A stretch of 58,696 bases of DNA from Ezakiella sp. (GTDB lineage: Bacteria > Bacillota > Clostridia > Tissierellales > Peptoniphilaceae). The DNA is taken from NCBI GenBank assembly GCA_022766605.1, contig JALEOH010000001.1, forward strand, positions 1 through 58,696, read 5' to 3'. The translations under genes and the position numbers were made by a program. Below, one piece after another: positions 8,711 through 16,483 of the stretch. Each line of letters begins with the position of its first letter. The stretch's first letter is position 1. Under the pieces are notes generated by a model. It did no database searches, had not been told where the DNA came from, and worked only from the letters and a program-made list of their open reading frames with translations.

Positions 8711-8737
8711 AAAAAAGGGGGCAAATCCCCCTTTTTT
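8711..8737 (-). terminator. symmetric terminator after selenoprotein gene
   Basis: AAAAAAGGGGG, a 5-nt loop and CCCCCTTTTTT form a perfect stem with T tracts on either strand. It begins 2 nt past the selenoprotein stop codon, closing the DUF4230-tcyP-selenoprotein transcript. Confidence 0.93.
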
Positions 8738-8738
8738 A

Positions 8739-9023
8739 TTATAGTGCCAGACCTTTTACAGTCAATTTTTCACTAAATAGTATCTTAGTATATCCAACAG
8801 TTAATTCGCCTGCAATGGTATTTGCAGCAACTGTTACATATACATCTATTCCATCTACAGGATAGATGTCAAAGTCATCTATATTTTCCTTTGGTTTTCC
8901 CACGCTCACGACTGGGTTGGGTTCAACTCCTCACGATGAGCATCCATCGATATCGACAGTAACGGCCGTTTGTCCATTCTTTTCGATATACTTTTTTGCT
9001 TTTGGGTCTAATAATACTTTCAT
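8739..9023 (-). CDS. small selenoprotein, HesB-like / CC/Se-motif type (UGA = selenocysteine)
   Basis: Read from the ATG at 9023, the frame meets one in-frame TGA at codon 31 (8931-8933) and then stays open to a TAA at 8739. Reading TGA as selenocysteine gives 94 aa. The residues before it are VDIDGCSS, making a C-x-x-U redox motif, and the downstream part (VGKPKENIDDFDIYPVDGI...) continues as sensible protein to EKLTVKGLAL. The pattern resembles small HesB-like or CC/Se-motif selenoproteins of anaerobic Firmicutes, recalled from memory. A hairpin with bacterial SECIS features follows the TGA. The gene starts 11 nt after a TcyP-type cystine transporter gene and ends at a strong terminator. 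A selenium operon lies at 37.7 kb. Standard gene callers would miss or split it. Confidence 0.85.
8899..8916 (-). promoter_or_regulatory. putative bacterial SECIS element
   Basis: Downstream of the UGA, the mRNA stem CCCA/UGGG has a GU bulge, then two CG/CG pairs closing a UGAG apical loop. The loop G is about 24 nt after the UGA and a bulged U lies on the 5' side of the stem. Both fit the known pattern of bacterial SECIS elements: a G early in the apical loop at roughly 16-37 nt and a bulged U. The fold was done by eye. Confidence 0.65.
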
Positions 9024-9034
9024 TTAATACTCTC

Positions 9035-10408
9035 CTATTCTCCAGAAATTATTTCGCTCCTATTATAAATTTCTTCACTTAGGACTCCGCCACGCTTAGC
9101 AGCAACTACACCAGCTACTATTGAATCGCTTACATTGAGTGCAGTTCTTCCCATATCGATCAATGGTTCAATTGCAATCAACAATCCAGCAAGTTCAATT
9201 GGTAGTCCCATGCTTGATAGTACGACGATTGCAGCAAATGTTGCACCGCCACCAACGCCAACTATACCAAAAGATCCAAGTGCAGTAACTATAATGAGCT
9301 TTGCTAAAAATCCTATACTCCATGGATCAATACCAACTGTAGGAGCGATCATTACAGCAAGCATTGCAGGATAGATTCCTGCGCATCCATTTTGTCCTAT
9401 ACTTGTTCCAAGCGATCCCGCCAAGTTTGCAATTCCCGTTGGGACGCCTAGATTTTCTTCCATATTGGAAATAGTAATAGGAAGAGCTCCAGAGCTTGAA
9501 CGAGAAGTAAATGCAAACATCAAATTAGGCATGGACTTTTTAAAGAAAGTAATTGGATTTAATCCACTTATTCCAATTATAAGTCCATGAATGATAAACA
9601 TAATTATAATTGCCACGTAGCTTGCAATTATAAAGGATAATAATCTTAATACTTCACTAAAATTCGAGGTCGCAGTCACATTTGCCATAAGTGCCATAAC
9701 ACCATATGGAGTAATTCTTAAAACTATTCTAACCATTCTCATAATTACATCCGAAAAAGCATTTAGCATACTTATAAATGCATCTGCACTCTTGGCATTG
9801 GTCCTCTTTAATAATAGTGCAGCAAGACCTAACATAGCTGCAAAGAAAACAGTGCTTAAAGTTGCATTTGAGCCTTGACCGGTCAATGCATAGAATGGAT
9901 TGGTTGGAATGATTTCTAGAATCTGTTGTTGAATCGGCTTAGATTCAAAATTGTCATATGTGTCCATCATCTTTTGACCTCTTGCAATTTCTGCATCGCT
10001 TGATTGCAAGCCTTCTGCAGTTAGACCGAAGAGATTGGAGGTTACAGCTCCTACAAGGGCTGAGATTGCAACTGTTACCATCAACACTGCCATAATTCTC
10101 AAAGCAGCCTTTCCAACATTTTGTTCTTGGTTGGCAATTGCCTTTGTAATGGAGACAAATATCAATGGGAAGACTATCATCCTAAGTAGTCTTACATATC
10201 CTGAACCAACTAGGGTAATCCAGCTCATCGCCTTGGTTGTAACTTCTCCTCTACCAAAGATAAGTTGAAGTAATGCACCAAAGATAATTCCGATTACCAT
10301 TGCAATTATGGTTCTTAAGTTAAAGCTAATATTTAGCTTCTTCATGAAGCTGATTGAGTATAGACATACACAAAATACAGCCACGATTGCCAATACGGTT
10401 AATGTCAT
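9035..10408 (-). CDS. tcyP: L-cystine/dicarboxylate symporter family transporter (TcyP-like)
   Basis: The 457-aa polytopic membrane protein belongs to the dicarboxylate/amino acid:cation symporter (DAACS) family. The serine-rich reentrant loop (SRSSSGALP near residue 300), GTSIGQNGCAGIYPAMLAVM and FGIVGVGGGATFAA match the TcyP (YhcL/YdjN) cystine-transporter branch better than glutamate or C4-dicarboxylate members. Substrate assignment is by family resemblance. It lies between a DUF4230-like gene and the selenoprotein gene with short gaps (27 and 11 nt), so the three are probably one operon handling cystine or other sulfur/selenium compounds. Confidence 0.88.
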   Translation of the reverse strand: MTLTVLAIVAVFCVCLYSISFMKKLNISFNLRTIIAMVIGIIFGALLQLIFGRGEVTTKAMSWITLVGSGYVRLLRMIVFPLIFVSITKAIANQEQNVGKAALRIMAVLMVTVAISALVGAVTSNLFGLTAEGLQSSDAEIARGQKMMDTYDNFESKPIQQQILEIIPTNPFYALTGQGSNATLSTVFFAAMLGLAALLLKRTNAKSADAFISMLNAFSDVIMRMVRIVLRITPYGVMALMANVTATSNFSEVLRLLSFIIASYVAIIIMFIIHGLIIGISGLNPITFFKKSMPNLMFAFTSRSSSGALPITISNMEENLGVPTGIANLAGSLGTSIGQNGCAGIYPAMLAVMIAPTVGIDPWSIGFLAKLIIVTALGSFGIVGVGGGATFAAIVVLSSMGLPIELAGLLIAIEPLIDMGRTALNVSDSIVAGVVAAKRGGVLSEEIYNRSEIISGE

Positions 10409-10435
10409 AATAATTCCTTCTTTCCTATGATTTTA

Positions 10436-11008
10436 TTAAAGCGAAGCGCGCTCGTAATCATGGAATTTAACTTCTTTAAATCCCAAGGCATCAAAATAGA
10501 TTTGGAGTAGGCTTTTGAATTTCGACTCATATTCTTCAATAGCTCCATTTTCATAGAGTTCTTTTTCGACTTTAATCTTGATATCGTTAATCCTCTTGTT
10601 TTCCTTTAATATATTCTGCTCTTCTTTATCTATAATAAGATCATGACTTACAACCTCTGGAGAAGGTAAATATACATCTACAGAGGATTTAGATCTAATT
10701 ACAAGTAGATTACCGTCTTTAGGCTTTATTTCTCTTTTGCTTACTTCTATTTTTCCAAAAGAATATTTTAAGCTAACACTGCCATCGGCATTGCTTTGGA
10801 TCTCGCGAAGAGATCCATCGGAGCCATAATGATAATTATATGTGAATAGATCGGCTAAACTCGCCATATCCTCTTCAATTTTTGCATCGAAGAGCGCCTC
10901 TTTTTGTCTATCTTGAATAATAAAATATATAACTAATACTATTAGTGCAATCACGATAGCAAGGGCAATATATAGATAGATCTTATTTTTCTTACTCATT
11001 GATTCCAT
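10436..11008 (-). CDS. membrane-anchored DUF4230-like protein
   Basis: The 190-aa product has one N-terminal membrane segment (about residues 12-30, rich in I, V and L) and an extracellular domain. The overall plan, a short anchored protein with a DVYLPSPEV-type strand and a helical end carrying KFKSLLQIYFDALGF, resembles DUF4230 proteins. That assignment is moderate. GGGAGGTG lies upstream of the first ATG at good spacing. It is the promoter-proximal gene of the tcyP-selenoprotein unit. Function unknown. Confidence 0.65.
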   Translation of the reverse strand: MESMSKKNKIYLYIALAIVIALIVLVIYFIIQDRQKEALFDAKIEEDMASLADLFTYNYHYGSDGSLREIQSNADGSVSLKYSFGKIEVSKREIKPKDGNLLVIRSKSSVDVYLPSPEVVSHDLIIDKEEQNILKENKRINDIKIKVEKELYENGAIEEYESKFKSLLQIYFDALGFKEVKFHDYERASL

Positions 11009-11059
11009 AACTCACCTCCCAATCTACAAGAGAAAAACTCTCATTATTTTAATACCCCA

Positions 11060-11095
11060 AAAAAAAATAATTCCATCAACAACGATAGAATTATT
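11060..11095 (-). terminator. ricT operon terminator
   Basis: Minus-strand stem AATAATTC/GAATTATT with internal pairing (TATC/GATG) and a long T run. It overlaps the ricT stop codon. Confidence 0.85.
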
Positions 11096-11954
11096 TATCT
11101 ACTTCTAAATTTTTATGCGGACAGGCACACTTGCCTTTGCACTCTTTATTTTCAAATACAATATCTTCTTTTTTGAATACAAAGTATTCAAAATTATCCT
11201 TCTTTTCTATTTGTACTTTGACCTCATCACGAATCGGATATCTCTCAACTACTTTACCCTCTCCTTCTGGAGTCTTTACAATTTCCTTTAACTTTGGCAA
11301 AGTTTCAAGCTTTTCCTCATATACCTCCTGCTCATATGTCAAGCAGCACATAAGTCTACCGCACATCCCGCTTATCTTAGCAGGGGTAAGAGATAGCCCT
11401 TGATCTTTTGCCATTCTAATCGTAACATTTTCAAAGTCTCTTAAAAATCTACAACAACATAGTTCTTCTCCGCATGGACCAAGCCCACCTAAAAGCTTTG
11501 CTCCATCGCGAACGCCGATTTGTCTCAATTCTATTCTAGTTTTATATTTAGAAGCGAGATCCTTTACTAAATCCCTAAAATCTATTCTGCCTTCAGCATT
11601 AAAATAAAATAGCAATTTTGCATTATCAAATGTATAGGAACTATCTATAACTTTCATATCTAGATTATGCTTGTCTACAAGTTCCTTACATGTCTTTAAA
11701 GCCTCGCTCGCTTTTATAATATTTTCTCTATATCTTTCTAGATCATATTCACTAGCAATTCTTAATACAGGCTTGAGTTCCTTACTAAAATCCTCTTCAT
11801 AAGCATCATAGCAAGCTTTTACAGCAAAGCCTAGTTCTTTTCCTCGAACTGTTTCAACTACTACTGCCTCGCCCTTAGCTATTTCCAAGCCATTACAATC
11901 AAAACTGTAAATTTTACCGGAGCCTTTGAATTGTATTCCTACAACTCTAGTCAT
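11091..11954 (-). CDS. ricT: PSP1 domain protein RicT/YaaT
   Basis: RicT (YaaT) is part of the RicA-RicF-RicT complex that in Bacillus assists RNase Y-dependent mRNA maturation and carries Fe-S clusters. The 287-aa product has the PSP1 core with GLGPCGEELCCCRFL, SGMCGRLMCCLTYEQ and a C-terminal cysteine set (CKGKCACPH), all characteristic. It follows holB in the same operon after 57 nt, a conserved neighbourhood in Firmicutes. Confidence 0.95.
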   Translation of the reverse strand: MTRVVGIQFKGSGKIYSFDCNGLEIAKGEAVVVETVRGKELGFAVKACYDAYEEDFSKELKPVLRIASEYDLERYRENIIKASEALKTCKELVDKHNLDMKVIDSSYTFDNAKLLFYFNAEGRIDFRDLVKDLASKYKTRIELRQIGVRDGAKLLGGLGPCGEELCCCRFLRDFENVTIRMAKDQGLSLTPAKISGMCGRLMCCLTYEQEVYEEKLETLPKLKEIVKTPEGEGKVVERYPIRDEVKVQIEKKDNFEYFVFKKEDIVFENKECKGKCACPHKNLEVDK

Positions 11955-12011
11955 ATTAACCTCCTAAGCCAATTTTATCATAAAGAAAAAACAATGTCAA
12001 TTTAATTAGCT

Positions 12012-12860
12012 CTAGGAGATAAAGAGATCCGCAAGTAATAATCTCTTATTGGCATTGCCCAAATAAGCTCTTCTCGCACTGTCAAGTGTCTTTAAAAGCG
12101 ATATTATCTTATCTCTCGTTAATTCGCCTTTTTTTATTGCAATCATAGTATCATCAAGCCTTGCATCATCTCCCCCCTTTACCTTTAAGGCATCTTTTAA
12201 GACGCAAATCGTATAGCTGGTAAAAGTCATAAACTGATCTACCTCCAATTCTTCTTTAGTATATTTTATTGGATCGCGTAGAATAAATGCCATCATAAAA
12301 TCTTTCAAATCACTAAGGCTAGTATTTAGATATTTTTGTGCAAGCCCCGCTGAACCACCAGCTAATTCTAATATCTCTTTGGCTGGTTTTTGATGCAATA
12401 TTTTTTCAACTTCATCATCAGAAAGAGGATTAAATCTTATATTTAACAATCTACTTCTAATTGTTGGAAGCAAGCTCTCATATTTATCGGTAATTAGAAT
12501 AATTACCATGCCAATTGGAGGCTCCTCAAGTAATTTTAAAAGTGCATTTTGGCTCTCGCGATTCATCAAATGGGCACCGTCAATTAAAGCAAATTTCCGC
12601 CCGCCCGAATAGGATTTTAGCGAAGCAAATTCAATAAGAGCTCGTATACTATCTAGTTTAATCATATTGGAGCTAGGCTTTATAAAAAAAAGGTCAGGAT
12701 GAACTGCTTCACCGTCGACCTTTCCTATTTCATAAGATATTAATTCAAGGGCTATCGTCTTTTTTCCTATGCCCTCTTTTCCACTAAAACAAAGGGATAT
12801 GGTCTCTCTATTAAAAAGCTCCCTAATTATCCCCAAATTTTTTTCATGACCAACAATCAT
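12012..12860 (-). CDS. holB: DNA polymerase III subunit delta'
   Basis: Delta' is a stator subunit of the clamp loader. The 282-aa product has an N-terminal AAA-type region with GKEGIGKKTIALEL at the P-loop position, the block FALIDGAHLMNRESQNALLKL, and SRLLNIRF with the SRC-like motif degenerate (no cysteine). A helical C-terminal region follows. It starts where darA ends (one-base overlap) and is followed by ricT, the standard tmk-darA-holB-ricT order. Confidence 0.93.
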   Translation of the reverse strand: MIVGHEKNLGIIRELFNRETISLCFSGKEGIGKKTIALELISYEIGKVDGEAVHPDLFFIKPSSNMIKLDSIRALIEFASLKSYSGGRKFALIDGAHLMNRESQNALLKLLEEPPIGMVIILITDKYESLLPTIRSRLLNIRFNPLSDDEVEKILHQKPAKEILELAGGSAGLAQKYLNTSLSDLKDFMMAFILRDPIKYTKEELEVDQFMTFTSYTICVLKDALKVKGGDDARLDDTMIAIKKGELTRDKIISLLKTLDSARRAYLGNANKRLLLADLFIS

Positions 12861-13186
12861 TATATCCTAACAAACTGCTCCACATCTAATACAAAGACAG
12901 TTGCTCCACCAACCTTAACCTCAAGTGGATAAGGAATAAATGCATCTCCTGGCATAGTTACAGTTAATAGTGAAGTTGTAATTTCTCTTTGTTTGCAATT
13001 ATTTTCAATTATATCTAGGCAATTTTTGAGTTCATCATCATCAACCCCAATTAACAAAGTGGTATTACCTGCTTTTAGAAAACCACCGCTACTTGAGAGC
13101 TTGGTTAAACGGAATTTATTTTCGGTCATTTCATTTACTACAGAATTCACATCTGCATCTTGTACAATTGCTACAACTAATTTCAT
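12860..13186 (-). CDS. darA: cyclic di-AMP receptor DarA (PII-like)
   Basis: DarA (YaaQ/PstA) is a trimeric PII-like protein that binds c-di-AMP. The 108-aa product shows the family features: MKLVVAIVQDADV at the N terminus, FRLTKLSSSGGFLKAGNTTLL (loop that contacts the nucleotide), and the VKVGGATVFVLDVEQFVRI C terminus. It lies between tmk and holB as in many Firmicutes. Confidence 0.95.
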   Translation of the reverse strand: MKLVVAIVQDADVNSVVNEMTENKFRLTKLSSSGGFLKAGNTTLLIGVDDDELKNCLDIIENNCKQREITTSLLTVTMPGDAFIPYPLEVKVGGATVFVLDVEQFVRI

Positions 13187-13228
13187 AGTAACCTCCTATT
13201 TATACTATATTTGTACCCAATAATCACT

Positions 13229-13843
13229 TTATTTCAACTGATTTTCAATATAACTTGCAACTTCATCTAAAACTTCTCCCTTAGATAAACTTGCGTCTAC
13301 CACATAATATAAGCCATTTTCTCCAAGTTTAGTCCCAACTATATCCCAATAGCCATCTTCTACCTTGTCAAAAAATCCATCTCCTCTTAACTCAACTCGA
13401 TCCAGCTCCCTCTCGCCAACAACGCGATTAAAGCTACTCTTGTGTGGCATCATTAAAACTATATATTTATCAGGCCGAAATCCATTTAGCGAAAAATCAT
13501 TTAACTCTTCAATCCTTTGTGCTCCAAGTCCAAGTCCATATCCTTGATAGCAAAGACTCGATAATAAAAATCTATCAGCAATAATTGCCTCGACATCGCT
13601 CGGAAGAGCCTTTATCATCTCATAGTTCTCGCTTCGCATCGCAGCAAATAAGAGAGCCTCCGTTTGTGGAGAGATATTGGTGCTTTTATCGAGCAATATC
13701 TCCCTTATTTTTTCTCCAACGGGACTTCCACCCGGCTCCCTAAAAAAGAGAATATTTCTATTTTTAAATCGCTCTTTAAGACCGGATATAACAGTGGATT
13801 TTCCAGTGCCATCCGGTCCTTCAATTACAAAGAATTTAGTCAT
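13229..13843 (-). CDS. tmk: thymidylate kinase
   Basis: Thymidylate kinase phosphorylates dTMP to dTDP. The 204-aa product has the P-loop EGPDGTGKST (residues 8-17), the FREPGGSPVGEKIR block (DR(E)PGG-type motif) and the DRFLLSSLCYQG motif. Its start codon overlaps the stop of the upstream SLH-protein gene by one base, so translation of tmk is probably coupled to that surface protein gene. Confidence 0.96.
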   Translation of the reverse strand: MTKFFVIEGPDGTGKSTVISGLKERFKNRNILFFREPGGSPVGEKIREILLDKSTNISPQTEALLFAAMRSENYEMIKALPSDVEAIIADRFLLSSLCYQGYGLGLGAQRIEELNDFSLNGFRPDKYIVLMMPHKSSFNRVVGERELDRVELRGDGFFDKVEDGYWDIVGTKLGENGLYYVVDASLSKGEVLDEVASYIENQLK

Positions 13844-14904
13844 TAATTGGCATTTACAATTATATCGTAGTAATAGGGATTATTTATATCCACATCGGGA
13901 AATCTCTTATATAATACGATTTCTTCGTTAATTTGAGCTCTATCTATTTTAATTTGACGAACTTTTGTTAGCATACTTGCTAACTCTCCTCTTGTTATTG
14001 CACGGTCGCAATTTTGTGGATCATTAATTCCAGTAAGCCATCCATCTACATATGCTCTTTGCATTGCAGGTATTGCCCAGTGGTTGGCAGGCAGAGAAAG
14101 AGTATTTCCCTCAAGTGTAGTAAATTCCTTATATCTTACAAATACGCTTACTACCTCTGCTATTGAAATAGGCTTCTCTGGCATCATATTACCTTCATCA
14201 TCACCTTTCATATATCCGCTTTCCTTCGCAAATTTCATTGCAGCATCAAACCAGGATATGCCATCTAAGCTAATTTTATTAAGCCTTGCAAGCACAACCG
14301 CAAACTCTGCTCTTGTAAGAGTGTTATTTGCATTAAAATTGCCATTTTCATCTCCCATTAATATGGGATTTTTTTTAAGCTCGTTCTCATCTTTTTTAAA
14401 TCCATCTATTACAGCTTTTGCAGCATTTGGATCAACCCCTGCCCTTGGATTAATGCTCGATAAAAAATCCTGTAATTTTTTTACTGCTCCAACATATCCT
14501 GGCGTATTTTTAAATTGCTCAATCATGGTTGCAATTTGCTTTACATATTGATCGCCTAGATATTGCATTTCATTCAAATAACGTCTATATTCTTCCTCTT
14601 CTTTTTTCTTAGCAGCCTCAACCTCTTTCTTCTTTTTGGCCTCTTCTTCCAATCTCTTTTTCTCAGCCTCTTCAGCAGCTTTCTTCGCTGCTTCCTCAGC
14701 CTTTTTCTTAGCTTCCTCTGCCTCTTTTTTCTTTTTGGCCTCTTCTGCTTTCTTTTCTTCTTCTTCTTTTTTCTCTGTAGTAACTTCCTGTCCATTTTCT
14801 TCGGCAAATGCCACTGGCGCAATATATAATAAAACCGCCGCAAACATAAATACTGCCAAAGCTAGTGCAATAATTCTTGCAATTTTCTTAGTATTCTTCA
14901 TCAT
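13843..14904 (-). CDS. SLH-domain surface protein with charged coiled coil
   Basis: The 353-aa product has a signal peptide (about residues 1-34, ending PVAFAEE), then a nearly uninterrupted lysine/glutamate/alanine coiled coil (about residues 38-115, repetitive DNA at 14566-14795), then SLH-type repeats (signatures NNTLTRAEFAVVLARL and DRAITRGELASMLTKV) from about residue 185. The last SLH unit stops at PYYYDIIVNAN without the usual following half, so the C terminus looks cut short by the tmk gene. GGAGG suits the second in-frame ATG (14901) slightly better than the first. It overlaps its neighbours by 4 nt and 1 nt, placing a surface protein inside a housekeeping operon. Confidence 0.88.
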   Translation of the reverse strand: MMKNTKKIARIIALALAVFMFAAVLLYIAPVAFAEENGQEVTTEKKEEEEKKAEEAKKKKEAEEAKKKAEEAAKKAAEEAEKKRLEEEAKKKKEVEAAKKKEEEEYRRYLNEMQYLGDQYVKQIATMIEQFKNTPGYVGAVKKLQDFLSSINPRAGVDPNAAKAVIDGFKKDENELKKNPILMGDENGNFNANNTLTRAEFAVVLARLNKISLDGISWFDAAMKFAKESGYMKGDDEGNMMPEKPISIAEVVSVFVRYKEFTTLEGNTLSLPANHWAIPAMQRAYVDGWLTGINDPQNCDRAITRGELASMLTKVRQIKIDRAQINEEIVLYKRFPDVDINNPYYYDIIVNAN

Positions 14905-15353
14905 TCCTCCACAACTCCCACAAAGGCAATATGCCCTCGATTATTTTCATCATATTCTTCATTGATATCATCATCTAAATAATGACATCCTTTAAAATCT
15001 AGTGCTTGAACCTTCCTTAAATTGATATTATGGGATGCTTGATCCAATTTCAACATACCATTATCCTCGCTAAAACTGAGACCCGCCTTTTTAATCTTAT
15101 CCTCATCTCTTCCGCTTACGCTTCCAAAATATTCGAGTATCGACTTATCCTCTATAGTAGCAATTAAAAATTCATCTGCTTCATCGATAAATTCAAAAGT
15201 ATAGCGATTGCGCCTTACAAAAACCATGATTACATGCTCATTAAAAAGCCTGCCCTCAGTTATCCAACCACAAGTCATGCCATTAATCGAGCCGTCTTTC
15301 TTCTTTGCAAAGAGCAAAAAATCATTTTCTAAAAAATTTTCTGTTAAAAACAT
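14901..15353 (-). CDS. flavin reductase-like (FMN-binding split barrel) protein
   Basis: The 150-aa product resembles the flavin reductase-like family: NGMTCGWITEGRLFNEHVIM followed by VFVRRNRYTFEFIDEADEF matches the core FMN-binding barrel strands, and YFGSVSGRDEDKIKKAGL is a typical later block. It lacks membrane or signal sequences and is probably a cytosolic flavoprotein; its substrate cannot be told. It heads the operon that continues into the SLH protein and tmk, with a 4-nt ATGA overlap to the former. Confidence 0.8.
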   Translation of the reverse strand: MFLTENFLENDFLLFAKKKDGSINGMTCGWITEGRLFNEHVIMVFVRRNRYTFEFIDEADEFLIATIEDKSILEYFGSVSGRDEDKIKKAGLSFSEDNGMLKLDQASHNINLRKVQALDFKGCHYLDDDINEEYDENNRGHIAFVGVVEE

Positions 15354-15392
15354 ATCTCCTCCAAAGCTATTATAACAAATTTGGTCAATAAA

Positions 15393-16388
15393 TTAAAGTA
15401 GCTTTATGCCAAGCTTATTTGCGTGATCAATTGTCTCCTCGTCCCAAACTCCTGCTTGAACTTCTCCAATATGTCTTTTTTCCAAAAAAAACATACAAAT
15501 CCTCGATTGCCCTATACCTCCTCCTATAGTATAAGGAAGCCTTCTTTCAATTACTGCCTGGTGATAAGGAAGTTCTAGTCTTTCTTCTAAATTCTTTTCT
15601 CTGCACTGCTCGACAATTTTTTCTTCATCAACCCTTATTCCCATGCTTGAAACCTCAAGTGAATTATTAAGAGTAGGATTCCAAAATATTATATCGCCAT
15701 TTAAATCCCAATCGTCATAATCTGGGCTTCTACTATCATGAGGCTTGCCTGATTTTAATTTTTTACCAATTCCTTGAATAAAAACCGCCCCATATTCTTT
15801 AGAGATCGCCCTTTCCCTCTCTTTGTCATCAAAAGATGGATATAAATCCTCCAATTCTTGAGAAGTGATAAAATGAATCTCATCTGGCAATTTTTTCTTT
15901 AATACATATGGATAAACTTGATTGATAAATTCTTCACATCTTTTAAATGAAGAATAAATCTCTTTAACCACCAACTTCAAATAATCACTATTTCTATCTT
16001 CTTTTTTAATTATCTTCTCCCAATCCCACTGATCGACATATGCAGAGTGTATTTCATCTAAATCCTCCTCCGCTCTAATGGCATTCATATCAGCATAAAT
16101 GCCTTCATATATACTAAAGCCATATTCTTTAAGTGCATTTCTCTTCCACTTGGCAAGCGATTGAACGATCTCTACATTCGTTCCATAATGTCTAAGATCG
16201 AAGTTAACTGCCTTTTCACCATTTAAATTGTCATTTAAGCCCGTCTCAGGTCTAACAAAAAGCGGCGCTGAAACGCGAGCAAGATTTAATGTATTTGCAA
16301 GATCCCTTTGGAAATAATCTTTTATCGACTTGATTGCAATTTGTGTTTCACGTAAATCTAGCTTTACTGCATCTGAATTATTGCGCAT
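15393..16388 (-). CDS. asnA: aspartate--ammonia ligase
   Basis: AsnA makes asparagine from aspartate, ammonia and ATP. The 331-aa product has the expected length and the class II aminoacyl-tRNA-synthetase-like fold motifs: LARVSAPLFVRPETGLND near the N terminus, DWEKIIKKEDRN, SPDYDDWDLNGDIIFWNP, and YTIGGGIGQSRICMF (motif 3). It is transcribed alone, with only about 95 nt to the next gene. No T-box leader is seen in its short upstream region. Confidence 0.97.
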   Translation of the reverse strand: MRNNSDAVKLDLRETQIAIKSIKDYFQRDLANTLNLARVSAPLFVRPETGLNDNLNGEKAVNFDLRHYGTNVEIVQSLAKWKRNALKEYGFSIYEGIYADMNAIRAEEDLDEIHSAYVDQWDWEKIIKKEDRNSDYLKLVVKEIYSSFKRCEEFINQVYPYVLKKKLPDEIHFITSQELEDLYPSFDDKERERAISKEYGAVFIQGIGKKLKSGKPHDSRSPDYDDWDLNGDIIFWNPTLNNSLEVSSMGIRVDEEKIVEQCREKNLEERLELPYHQAVIERRLPYTIGGGIGQSRICMFFLEKRHIGEVQAGVWDEETIDHANKLGIKLL

Positions 16389-16445
16389 ATTTTCCCTCCA
16401 ATAAACTATTTATTCAATTATACCAAAAATTTAAAAAATATACAA

Positions 16446-16468
16446 AAAACAGGGACAAGCCCTGTTTT
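16446..16468 (-). terminator. terminator of the 338-aa secreted protein gene
   Basis: Perfect stem AACAGGG/CCCTGTT with a 5-nt loop and flanking A and T tracts lies downstream of the gene ending at 16484. Confidence 0.85.
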
Positions 16469-16483
16469 AAAGTAACTATGAAA

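Noticed and set aside
8931..8933. TGA read as a nonsense mutation or frameshift (pseudogene) in the small gene at 8739-9023
   Set aside because: The frame resumes at once with family-like sequence to a natural stop. The TGA follows a CSS motif, a SECIS-like hairpin is present and a selenium operon exists; decay would not explain these together.
14563..14843. Overlapping frames and repeats in the K/E-rich region, possibly a CRISPR-like array
   Set aside because: The repeats are irregular purine-rich codon runs of the SLH protein's coiled coil, without spacers.
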